DNA of 64,000 bases from positions 1 to 64,000 of the forward strand of contig JAKLIX010000003.1 of assembly GCA_022709385.1 (NCBI GenBank), given 5' to 3'. Under the pieces are notes generated by a model. It saw only the letters and a program-made list of their open reading frames with translations. It was not told the DNA's origin and searched no databases. Below, piece by piece: positions 22,696 through 30,158 of this stretch (positions are counted from its first letter, which is position 1; the number at the start of each line of letters is the position of its first letter). This DNA is from Bacteroidota bacterium. GTDB taxonomy: Bacteria > Bacteroidota > Bacteroidia > Bacteroidales > CAIXZF01. Both the position numbers and the translations under genes were made by a program.

Positions 22696-24570
22696 TCAGT
22701 TCACGGGGTCACCCCTGAGCAGGCGGTAACGTTTCCGGGCTTCGGTTGAAAACAGGCTGCCGGGGTATTTTACCATCAGATCCTGGTAGAGCTCCATGGC
22801 CCTGGTTTTGTTATCAAGCTGAATCTCATTGAGTTCAGCACAAAGGTAGAGGGCATTGTCGGCAAGGATTTCCGTACCGTATCCGGTTGCGACGGCTGTC
22901 AGGAGGCTATCGGCGAGCAAGTAGTTACCTTTTTTAACGGCAATTTTCGCTTTACGGTACAGCACATCGTCCTGGAGCAGGGAGCCATCGGTCAGGGAGG
23001 AGATGCTGTCCATGGTCTGGATGGAGAGTTCGTCTTTATTTTGATATTCAAGAAGTTCTGCTCTTGCAAGCACTTTCAGTGCGGCGCCGGTAGTATCGCT
23101 GACCAGGTGATCTCCGATCAGCAGGGATAGTTCCATGGCATTATTGGAGATCAGTTTAGAAGTGGCGGCCTTGAGGACATCGAGCTGGGCTTTGGCCCAT
23201 CCGAATTCACCGATAAAATAGGACAGGCGGGCGTTTCTGAATTTGGCTTCATGACCGGTTGGTTCATTTTTAAAGGCTTTATCAACCTGAGAGTAGAGCA
23301 GGGTGGCTTCCCAAACTTCACCGGTAAAGAGGTAGATGTCGCCAAGTTCCAGTTTACATTCGGCGACCTGCTGGGCATTGAGGCCGGGAGCCCTGACCGC
23401 ATCTTCCAGCAGGGCAATTGCTTTCGCAGTACTGTCTGAGAAGAAAGCGTAAAGGTGGGAGAGGTTTCTGGCCATTCCGATGGTAAGGATACCTGTTCCC
23501 ATTTCAGCGAGGGCCTGTTCATAATCATGCTGGAGGCGTTGCACGTCTTCCTGTTTGTGGCCGTAATATCCGGTAATTCTGAGGTAGGCAACATTCAGCA
23601 TTTCTATGCGGCTGTTCATATAGAGGGGAGATGCTTCACCCTTGGCCATGACGTAGCGCAGGGCGTCTTCGGCTTGGGTGTATGCTTTATTGCCGATACA
23701 GAGTTTTGCCAGGTCGAACACCCTTTTGCCGTCTTCCCCGAGTCGTTTGTCGAGGGATTTGGCTTGTGTGAGTGCGAGTTCGAAATCGCGTTGCTGGACG
23801 GAGTACCAGATCATCAGTTCACTGTAATGATACAGGTCTGGAAATCGCTGGATACGGCGCAGGACGGCTTTTCTGAAGATATCGTTTTTTGTCCCTTCGG
23901 GATCGTTGGCCAGGGCGTCCTGGAGGCGGTCCTGAACGTAACTCAGTTTGCTGATGTCGAAGTCGGTGTAGTTCAGGTATTCTTCAACCATTTCGGCAGT
24001 ATTGCCGGAGCTTTGATGGATGTAAGCCAGTTCCAGGTTGAAAGGATAAACACCGCCCAGCAGTTCTCTGCCTTTGAGGTAGGTTTTCACGGCCAGGTCG
24101 GTTTCGCGTCTTGAGAGGAAGGCATTGGCCACTTCCATGATCTGGTTTCTTTCGGGAGGCAGTTTTTTCAGCACATCTTCGTACTGACGCTGGGCTTTTG
24201 AAGGTTCATCGAGCCGGCCGAGGATATAGCCCAGATCGACTGCATACCGGAGGGAAGCGGGGTTCTGCCTGATCTGGCCCCTCACCATTTTCTCCGCTTT
24301 TTTCAGGTCATTGAGTTCGAGATAGCATATGATCAGGTAGTTGTAATAATAGGAGTTGGGTTTTTCTTCAAACAGGCGTTCATAAATGCTGGCGGCTTTT
24401 TCGTAATCCCGTTCCTGGAAGAACATACCGGCGAGTTTGTCGTCTGTACTCTGTTGGGTAAATGCCAGTCCGGGAAAAAGGAACAGCAGGGCAAAGCAGC
24501 AAAGGGCGGCAAAAGCGTGTAATTTCACCGTGAGGGGGAGGAAGAGGAAGCGTGAATCAGCGATGATCAT
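22696..24570 (-). CDS. Exported TPR-repeat protein
   Basis: A 624-residue protein with a signal peptide (LHAFAALCCFALLFLFPGLA) and tetratricopeptide-type helical pairs throughout: AGMFFQERDYEKAASIYERLFEEKP near residue 45, YYNYLIICYLELNDLKKAEKM, ALYLCAELNEIQLDNKTRAMELYQDL and YPGSLFSTEARKRYRLLRGD at the C terminus. It is probably a periplasmic scaffold; similar genes sit beside serS/ksgA in Bacteroidota but have no fixed role known to me. ATG at 24570 assumed; a GTG at 24528 would give a shorter signal peptide. Confidence 0.75.
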   Translation of the reverse strand: MIIADSRFLFLPLTVKLHAFAALCCFALLFLFPGLAFTQQSTDDKLAGMFFQERDYEKAASIYERLFEEKPNSYYYNYLIICYLELNDLKKAEKMVRGQIRQNPASLRYAVDLGYILGRLDEPSKAQRQYEDVLKKLPPERNQIMEVANAFLSRRETDLAVKTYLKGRELLGGVYPFNLELAYIHQSSGNTAEMVEEYLNYTDFDISKLSYVQDRLQDALANDPEGTKNDIFRKAVLRRIQRFPDLYHYSELMIWYSVQQRDFELALTQAKSLDKRLGEDGKRVFDLAKLCIGNKAYTQAEDALRYVMAKGEASPLYMNSRIEMLNVAYLRITGYYGHKQEDVQRLQHDYEQALAEMGTGILTIGMARNLSHLYAFFSDSTAKAIALLEDAVRAPGLNAQQVAECKLELGDIYLFTGEVWEATLLYSQVDKAFKNEPTGHEAKFRNARLSYFIGEFGWAKAQLDVLKAATSKLISNNAMELSLLIGDHLVSDTTGAALKVLARAELLEYQNKDELSIQTMDSISSLTDGSLLQDDVLYRKAKIAVKKGNYLLADSLLTAVATGYGTEILADNALYLCAELNEIQLDNKTRAMELYQDLMVKYPGSLFSTEARKRYRLLRGDPVN

Positions 24571-24619
24571 GCGAATTGGTTGAGGAGGCAAGGCATCCGG
24601 GGGGATGATTTGCGGGAAC

Positions 24620-25168
24620 TCACTTTTTAAGTGTTTGTTTCACTTTATCCTGCATGGCCTTCAGGTTTTCCTGGCCTGACTGCCATTCCCGGGTTTTATC
24701 GTCGATCATGCTGTTGAGGGAATTCAGTGCGGAATTCTGGTTCTGGTAGTACTGCATGAATTCTTCGGTTTCGTACTCGCTTTTTTCGATACTGACTTTC
24801 CACTCGTTGATTTTTTGCCGGGCGAAGCGGATTTCATTTTCGATGTTTCCGAAATCGTTGGACAGCTTGTTCAGGGAGAGGGTCAGGTGTTCGAAATCCA
24901 GCAGCAGTTTTTCATCCACTGACAGGGCGTTTTCCCTGAAGCGTGCATGGATTTTATCCAGTTGATCTTTACACCACAGGTGCGTTTCCGTGATTTCGGA
25001 CATAGAGGCTTCCGCCAGAGCGGATTCCGCTTCTTTCAGCCTCATCTCGAGGGTATCGAGCCGCGACAATTGTTCAGCTTTTTTGCCTTTCGGGCTGCAT
25101 GCCCCTGCCAGGAACATGGTTGCCGGCAGCAGGCAAAAGACTAACAGTTTGCAGATGTTTTTGATCAT
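24620..25168 (-). CDS. Coiled-coil lipoprotein of unknown function
   Basis: A 182-residue lipoprotein: signal peptide with lipobox LAGAC, then a long charged, heptad-like region from residue 35 on (LSRLDTLEMRLKEAESALAEA, EIRFARQKINEWKVSIEKSEY) predicted to be a coiled coil. Ends KVKQTLKK. It begins 4 bp after the serS stop and precedes the TPR gene, so it is likely part of that transcript. A periplasmic, membrane-tethered scaffold is the most that can be said. Confidence 0.7.
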   Translation of the reverse strand: MIKNICKLLVFCLLPATMFLAGACSPKGKKAEQLSRLDTLEMRLKEAESALAEASMSEITETHLWCKDQLDKIHARFRENALSVDEKLLLDFEHLTLSLNKLSNDFGNIENEIRFARQKINEWKVSIEKSEYETEEFMQYYQNQNSALNSLNSMIDDKTREWQSGQENLKAMQDKVKQTLKK

Positions 25169-25172
25169 GGTA

Positions 25173-26447
25173 TTAAGCTTTAATTGTGTCAAATCCGGTA
25201 TATGGTATCAGTGCTTCGGGGATTCGGATGCCGTTTGCATGCTGATGATTTTCCAGAAGGCCGGCGACAATTCTTGGTAACGCAAGGGCACTTCCGTTTA
25301 GTGTATGGGCGAGTCCGGTTTTGCCCTCTTCGTTTTTAAACCGGAGTTTCATGCGGTTCGACTGAAAATTCTCGAAATTGGAAACCGAGCTTACTTCGAG
25401 CCAGCGTTGCTGACCGCCGGCAAACACTTCAAAGTCATAGGTAAGGGCAGAGGCAAAACTCATATCACCGCCACAGAGTCTGACGATTCTGAAGGGCAGT
25501 TCCAGTTTATGAAGCAGTCCGGTGACATGGGCAGTCATTTCCCGGAGCGAATCATAGGAAAGGGAGGGCTGGGTAATCTGGACGATTTCGACCTTATCGA
25601 ACTGGTGGAGCCGGTTTAATCCCCTGACATCTTTTCCGTAGGATCCGGCTTCACGGCGGAAGCAGGCTGAGTAGGCCACATTGCGGATGGGAAGGTCTGA
25701 CATTTTCAGCAGGACATCCCTGTATAGGTTGGTTACCGGAACCTCTGCCGTTGGAATGAGGTAAAGCTGGTCGAGTCCGGCGAGATACATCTGACCGTCT
25801 TTGTCGGGCAGTTGTCCCGTACCGAAGGCGGAAGCTTCGTTCACGAGATAGGGTGGCTGTATTTCCTGGTAACCGGCTTTAACGGCTTCATCGATGAAGA
25901 AATTGATCAGGGCTCTCTGCAGGCGGGCACCCTGGCCGGTATAGACAGGGAAACCTGCTCCGGTGATCTTGCTGCCGGCTTCAAAATCGATCAGTTTATA
26001 CTTTGTGGTAAGTTCCCAGTGAGGACTGAGATTTTCACCGGCAGCAGGGAGTTTCCCGTGGGTTTCGATGATCTCATTATCTTCCGCATGCCTTCCGGCC
26101 GGAACTGAGGTATGGGGCAGGTTGGGTAAAAGCACCAACTTATCATGGATATCCTGCTGAATCATGTCCAGCGTTTCAGAGAGCCGGCGCGAAAGTTCTT
26201 TTTTTTCGGCGGTGCTTTGTTTGAGTTGATTGGCTTCAGCGGTCCTGCCTGTCTGAAACAATTTCCCGATTTCTTTGGCCAGCGCATTGGATTCTGCCAG
26301 CAGGTCATCGAGATTTTTCTGGGTTTCCCTTCTTTTTGTATCCAGTTCCATGATCTCCCTGACGAGTTCCTCGGCCTCGAAATGTTTGACAAGTAATCGT
26401 TTACAGACAAGTTCCGGATTTTCCCGGATAAAGTTTAGTTGCAGCAT
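25173..26447 (-). CDS. serS: Seryl-tRNA synthetase
   Basis: A 424-residue class II aminoacyl-tRNA synthetase. N-terminal coiled-coil arm (residues 30-100) that grips the long variable arm of tRNA-Ser, motif 2 ACFRREAGSYGKDVRGL near residue 265, and motif 3 LNGSALALPRIVAGLLENHQ near residue 385. The length is normal. A TAATTTTG promoter box lies 17-24 bp upstream. Confidence 0.96.
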   Translation of the reverse strand: MLQLNFIRENPELVCKRLLVKHFEAEELVREIMELDTKRRETQKNLDDLLAESNALAKEIGKLFQTGRTAEANQLKQSTAEKKELSRRLSETLDMIQQDIHDKLVLLPNLPHTSVPAGRHAEDNEIIETHGKLPAAGENLSPHWELTTKYKLIDFEAGSKITGAGFPVYTGQGARLQRALINFFIDEAVKAGYQEIQPPYLVNEASAFGTGQLPDKDGQMYLAGLDQLYLIPTAEVPVTNLYRDVLLKMSDLPIRNVAYSACFRREAGSYGKDVRGLNRLHQFDKVEIVQITQPSLSYDSLREMTAHVTGLLHKLELPFRIVRLCGGDMSFASALTYDFEVFAGGQQRWLEVSSVSNFENFQSNRMKLRFKNEEGKTGLAHTLNGSALALPRIVAGLLENHQHANGIRIPEALIPYTGFDTIKA

Positions 26448-26463
26448 GGACTGAGTTTTAGGA

Positions 26464-26471
26464 CAAAATTA
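26464..26471 (-). promoter_or_regulatory. Probable -7 promoter element of serS
   Basis: The minus strand reads TAATTTTG, matching TAnnTTTG, 17 bp before the serS start codon. The expected -33 position would fall inside the degenerate repeat at 26477-26580 and no TTG is seen there. Confidence 0.4.
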
Positions 26472-26476
26472 GCATA

Positions 26477-26580
26477 TATACCGATACGGAGTGGGTTTGG
26501 GAAAAAAGGACGACTGTATAGCGTGCGGCATAACTGATTCTATGCACCCTTTGTTCGCATTGCTGCCATGAACCAGTATC
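26477..26580 (+). repeat. Degenerate kissing-hairpin repeat, subfamily 1, in core locus
   Basis: TATACCGATACGGAGTGGGTTTGGGAA, then GCGTGCGGCATAACTGATTC and CCCTTTGTTCGCATTGC follow the unit in order, with the loop-loop pairing mostly lost. It lies between serS and rpmA in otherwise conserved DNA, which shows the family is not confined to the cassette region. Confidence 0.55.
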
Positions 26581-26699
26581 ATCTCATTCCTGGCAGGATT
26601 GCAAACGTAATGATGCTTAGCAGGAATATTGCCATAAGCTGTAAGGGAAGGCATTTTTTAAAGCTGTCCGGTACCGGTTCAATTCTTCCTTCATCTAAT

Positions 26700-26735
26700 A
26701 AAAAAATCTCCCGGGATCTGCCAGGAGATTCTTTT
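26700..26735 (-). terminator. Rho-independent terminator of rplU-rpmA
   Basis: On the minus strand AATCTCC pairs with GGGAGATT across an 11-base loop and is followed by seven T. It stands 80 bp after the rpmA stop. The plus strand also has TTCTTTT, so it may work both ways. Confidence 0.65.
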
Positions 26736-26737
26736 GA

Positions 26738-26790
26738 ATACCGAAAGAACACAGGAATGTGAAAAATGTGCATCCAGAGTCATCGGTATA
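26738..26790 (+). repeat. 5' half of kissing-hairpin repeat, subfamily 2
   Basis: ATACCGAAAGAACACAGGAA, TGTGAAAAATGTG and CATCGGTATA form the first hairpin of the unit (TATACCGA/TCGGTATA). The second hairpin is missing, so this is a truncated copy. It lies between the terminator and the rpmA stop. Confidence 0.65.
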
Positions 26791-26814
26791 GGTTCAGACT
26801 GCCGGGTTTCCGGG

Positions 26815-27084
26815 TCAGTTATTTTCAGTCTCGAAGGGCTTTACTGACACGTAGGACCTGTCGTCTTTTTTCTTTCTGAATTCAACGATACCGTCTTCGA
26901 GGGCAAAGAGGGTATGGTCTTTGCCGATACCGACATTCGGACCGGGATTATGCAAGGTTCCTCTTTGCCTCAGGATGATATTGCCGGCCTTGGCGAACTG
27001 TCCGCCATAGATTTTAATACCCAGTCGTTTGCTGTGAGATTCGCGACCGTTGCTTGAACTTCCGGCACCTTTTTTATGAGCCAT
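26815..27084 (-). CDS. rpmA: 50S ribosomal protein L27
   Basis: An 89-residue bL27. Begins [20 protein letters not shown] with GIKIYGGQ and [21 protein letters not shown], the canonical sequence. Its N terminus reaches the peptidyl-transferase centre in the ribosome. It follows rplU after 8 bp. Confidence 0.98.
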   Translation of the reverse strand: MAHKKGAGSSSNGRESHSKRLGIKIYGGQFAKAGNIILRQRGTLHNPGPNVGIGKDHTLFALEDGIVEFRKKKDDRSYVSVKPFETENN

Positions 27085-27092
27085 GGTACATT

Positions 27093-27506
27093 TTAATTTT
27101 CAGTGGTTACTTGGGGATCTTCGGGGGCAGGTGTTTCTGCTTCAGGGAGTATTGTTTCCTCTTTGGCAGCGCGGGTTGTTTTTTTCTTTTTGCCTCCTGT
27201 AACAATACTTTCTATCTGGATTTGCGAGAAGAACTGGCGGTGGCCATTCAGGGTTTGGTAGCCTTTTCTTCTTTTCTTTTTAAATACGAGCACCTTATCT
27301 CCTTTCACGTGGGCCAGTATTTTGGCACTGACACTGACGCCGTCGAGCAGGGGGGTGCCGACCGTAACTTTTCCATCCTCATCGAGGAGGAGCACCTGGC
27401 TGAATTCGACCTGGGAACCCTCTTCGCCTTCGAGCCTGTGGACATAAAGTTTCTGGTCTTTTACAACCTTCATCTGCTGCCCTGCGATATCAACAATTGC
27501 AAACAT
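27093..27506 (-). CDS. rplU: 50S ribosomal protein L21 with acidic C-terminal tail
   Basis: A 137-residue bL21. [14 protein letters not shown] start, [20 protein letters not shown] near residue 80. The core ends at about residue 103 and is followed by an extra tail rich in K then E/P/T ([20 protein letters not shown]). Such tails are common in Bacteroidota. The ATG at 27506 is the conserved start; the frame is open further upstream through the promoter region. Confidence 0.96.
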   Translation of the reverse strand: MFAIVDIAGQQMKVVKDQKLYVHRLEGEEGSQVEFSQVLLLDEDGKVTVGTPLLDGVSVSAKILAHVKGDKVLVFKKKRRKGYQTLNGHRQFFSQIQIESIVTGGKKKKTTRAAKEETILPEAETPAPEDPQVTTEN

Positions 27507-27538
27507 GATCCTGTGGTTATGGTTCTTTTTTGGGAGTG

Positions 27539-27568
27539 CAAAGATAGAATCTTTTTTCTTATCCACAA
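27539..27568 (-). promoter_or_regulatory. Promoter of rplU-rpmA
   Basis: On the minus strand TTG (27566-27568), a 19-bp spacer, then TATCTTTG (27539-27546), a good Bacteroidota promoter (TTTG-N19-21-TAnnTTTG). It lies 33 bp before the rplU ATG. Confidence 0.6.
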
Positions 27569-27578
27569 TCAGTTTTCC

Positions 27579-27611
27579 TTTGAAATTTTTAGGATCAAAT
27601 GAATATTTTTG
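27579..27611 (+). promoter_or_regulatory. Promoter of the aldehyde dehydrogenase gene
   Basis: TTTG (27579-27582), a 21-bp spacer and TATTTTTG (27604-27611), 28 bp before the ATG at 27640. It is divergent from the rplU promoter; the -33 boxes of the two are only about 10 bp apart. Confidence 0.6.
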
Positions 27612-27639
27612 GAGCATGGTCGTATTATAATTATTTAAT

Positions 27640-29058
27640 ATGGAGAAATATCCAGTTTATATTGCCGGGGAATTCAGGGATACCGGTGAATACCTTGAGA
27701 TCAGGAATGCATTCAGCGGAGAAGCGTTTGCCCTGGCCAGTCTTGGCGGTGAAAGGGAATATGAGGAGGCCGTGGTTTGGGGGAAGGGGCTTGAACGGCA
27801 GGCGCGGGATCTGCCGTCTTATGTGAAGTATGAGGCAATGATGCAGATTGCGGTCCAATTACAGTCGGAAAGGAAGGATTTTGCCACTGTTCTGGCCATG
27901 GAAGCCTGTAAACCGCTGAAGCTTGCCCTGGGCGAGGTTGACAGGGCATCAGCGTGTTTCAGGATTGCTGCGGAGGAGTCGAAACGGCTGCCGGCGGAAT
28001 ACTTGAGGATTGACTGGACTCCTGCCGGAAAAGACAAGGAAGGGCTGGTGAAGTACTTTCCTTTAGGGCTGGTAGCCGGAATTTCACCCTTTAATTTCCC
28101 GTTGAATCTTGCCTGCCACAAAATAGCCCCTGCCATTGCCGCAGGATGTCCCATTATCCTGAAGCCCTCCGGATCGACGCCCCTTTCGACCCTCAAACTG
28201 GCCAGGCTGATCGATCAGACTGCCCTGCCCAAGGGAATGGTATCGGTAATCCCTTTCAACAGAGTTATCGGGAACCGGCTGGTAAGCGACGACAGGATCA
28301 GGCTGTTAACTTTTACAGGAAGTCCGCCTGTCGGCTGGAAGATGAAACGTGAATCGGGGAGGAAGCGGGTGGTACTGGAACTCGGGGGGAATGCGGGGCT
28401 TATTGTCACGGCTACGGCTGATCTGAGTCTGGCGGTTTCCAAGGCGGTAGGTGGAGCTTTTGCCTATGCCGGTCAGGTTTGCATTCACACCCAGCGGATT
28501 TTCATCCAGGAAAGTATCTTTGAGCGGTTTACCCAAATGTTTGTGGAAAAGACCAAAGAATTGAAACAAGGTGATCCCATGGATCCGGTTACGGATATTT
28601 CCGCGATGATCAATGAGGAAAATGCCCTGAGGGTGGAAGCCTGGATCAGGGAGGCTGTGGCTGACGGTGCACAGGTACTGACAGGTGGCGGACGTAATGG
28701 TGCTTTTATGGAACCGACTGTTATAACACAGACTCGCCCGGAGATGAAGGTTTGTAAGCTGGAGGTTTTCGGTCCGGTGGTGGTATTGGAGCCATACCAT
28801 GATTTTACCGAAGCCTTGGACATGGTAAACGAAGGGTCCTATGGTTTGCAGGCAGGTGTATTTACGAATGACATTTCAGAAATGAATCTGGCATTCAAAG
28901 AGTTAGAAGTTGGTGGTGTGATGATTAATGAAGTGCCGACATTCCGGGTTGACCATATGCCATATGGTGGTGTGAAGCACTCCGGATTCGGCAGGGAAGG
29001 TATAAAGTATTCAATATTAGATATGATGGAACCCAGATTATTGGTGAAAAATTGCTAA
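27640..29058 (+). CDS. NAD(P)-dependent aldehyde dehydrogenase
   Basis: A 472-residue member of the ALDH superfamily that oxidises an aldehyde to its acid. General-base Glu E247 in VLELGGNAG, catalytic nucleophile C281 in AYAGQVCIHTQR, the Rossmann FTGSPPVGWKM and PFNFPLNLACHKIAPA upstream. The motif set resembles the glyceraldehyde-phosphate/lactaldehyde branch; the substrate cannot be named. It stands alone, divergent from rplU, with its own promoter. Confidence 0.9.
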   Translation: MEKYPVYIAGEFRDTGEYLEIRNAFSGEAFALASLGGEREYEEAVVWGKGLERQARDLPSYVKYEAMMQIAVQLQSERKDFATVLAMEACKPLKLALGEVDRASACFRIAAEESKRLPAEYLRIDWTPAGKDKEGLVKYFPLGLVAGISPFNFPLNLACHKIAPAIAAGCPIILKPSGSTPLSTLKLARLIDQTALPKGMVSVIPFNRVIGNRLVSDDRIRLLTFTGSPPVGWKMKRESGRKRVVLELGGNAGLIVTATADLSLAVSKAVGGAFAYAGQVCIHTQRIFIQESIFERFTQMFVEKTKELKQGDPMDPVTDISAMINEENALRVEAWIREAVADGAQVLTGGGRNGAFMEPTVITQTRPEMKVCKLEVFGPVVVLEPYHDFTEALDMVNEGSYGLQAGVFTNDISEMNLAFKELEVGGVMINEVPTFRVDHMPYGGVKHSGFGREGIKYSILDMMEPRLLVKNC

Positions 29059-29096
29059 TTTTAAGATTTTTTACAGCGAATTAGTACTTTTTGTAT

Positions 29097-29104
29097 TATT
29101 TTTG
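29097..29104 (+). promoter_or_regulatory. Probable -7 element upstream of the 302-aa T9SS protein
   Basis: TATTTTTG matches TAnnTTTG, 31 bp before the ATG at 29136. No good -33 box at the right distance. Confidence 0.4.
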
Positions 29105-29135
29105 ACACCAGAATTTTAAACCAAAACTTATAAGC

Positions 29136-30044
29136 ATGAAAAAACTTACGCAAATTTTCTTATTGGTTGTGATGGCTGCATCGGTGGCTTTTGCACAACA
29201 AAGCAGGGATCTCAATGCCACGAAGGCAGTGAAAAACCTTACTCCTCTCACTGAGAACGTACTCGTTCCCAGTATTATGGAGAGCTTTGAAGGGACTTTC
29301 CCTCCTGCAGGATGGGCATTGTACAGTCCTGACGGCGGTACCGGCTGGAACCAGCAGACTGTGGGCACAACTCCCATACCCGGCTGGACCGGTGGTGTGG
29401 TGACCCCCACCCCCAACGGGCAAGGCGGAACCAAAATGGCTTTTGCTACCTGGACTACCGGTGGCGCTACCGAAAATGACCAGTGGCTGGTAACACCGCA
29501 GATCACAGTAGGTGCCAACTATACCCTGGAGTTTTACGTCAGGAAATTCGGTGCCTATTCTGATATTATGGACATTAAAATTTCCACTACCACGAATCAG
29601 ATGGCTGCCTTTACCACCAACCTGGCCACCCTTACATGGTCAGCTTCCGACTCTGGATGGGCATACAAAAATTACAGCCTTGCCAACTACAACGGACAGA
29701 ATATTTATATTGCCTACAACGAGCATGTAAATGACAACCAGGCTGACGGTGCTGCCATTTTTGTGGATCTTGTCAGGGTGGATGTAGCCTCCGGCATTCA
29801 GGACAATCAGCAGGAAGCCAGCCTGAAGCTCTTCCCCAATCCCGTGCAGAATACCCTCTATGTTGAGTCTCCGGTTACCATGAACAAGATCAGGGTTGCC
29901 AACATCCTTGGTCAGGTGATGGAAGAAACCACCCTGGATTCCAGGAAAGCTCAGATTACCACCGCTGATTATCAACCCGGTGTGTATTTTGTCACCATTG
30001 AAACTGAAACAGGCGTGATCTCGAGGAAGATCAATGTGAAGTAA
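29136..30044 (+). CDS. T9SS cargo protein with choice-of-anchor J (cleaved adhesin) domain
   Basis: A 302-residue secreted protein. Signal peptide MKKLTQIFLLVVMAASVAFA; residues 45-215 form a jelly-roll resembling the cleaved-adhesin/choice-of-anchor J domain (ESFEGTFPPAGWALYSPDGG, NDQWLVTPQITVGANYTLEFY); residues 225-302 are a T9SS type A sorting domain (LKLFPNPVQNTLYVES, ANILGQVME, GVYFVTIETETG, final RKINVK). It would be exported by the Sec system, carried across the outer membrane by T9SS and its C terminus removed. Substrate unknown. Confidence 0.85.
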   Translation: MKKLTQIFLLVVMAASVAFAQQSRDLNATKAVKNLTPLTENVLVPSIMESFEGTFPPAGWALYSPDGGTGWNQQTVGTTPIPGWTGGVVTPTPNGQGGTKMAFATWTTGGATENDQWLVTPQITVGANYTLEFYVRKFGAYSDIMDIKISTTTNQMAAFTTNLATLTWSASDSGWAYKNYSLANYNGQNIYIAYNEHVNDNQADGAAIFVDLVRVDVASGIQDNQQEASLKLFPNPVQNTLYVESPVTMNKIRVANILGQVMEETTLDSRKAQITTADYQPGVYFVTIETETGVISRKINVK

Positions 30045-30064
30045 GCTTTCACCGCTTAATAAAA

Positions 30065-30094
30065 AAAGGCGTTCCGCAAGGGCGCCTTTTTTTT
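30065..30094 (+). terminator. Rho-independent terminator
   Basis: GGCG(T)...(G)CGCC stem (30068-30086) followed by eight T, 20 bp after the stop of the preceding T9SS gene. Confidence 0.75.
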
Positions 30095-30124
30095 GTGCCA
30101 TTATCCGATTTTTTCTTACATTTG
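30092..30124 (+). promoter_or_regulatory. Promoter of the 966-aa T9SS protein
   Basis: TTTG (30092-30095), a 21-bp spacer, then TACATTTG (30117-30124), 35 bp before the ATG at 30159. The -33 box is formed by the T-run of the preceding terminator. Confidence 0.6.
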
Positions 30125-30158
30125 AAAATTCAAGATTAATCACCAAAATAATTTTATC

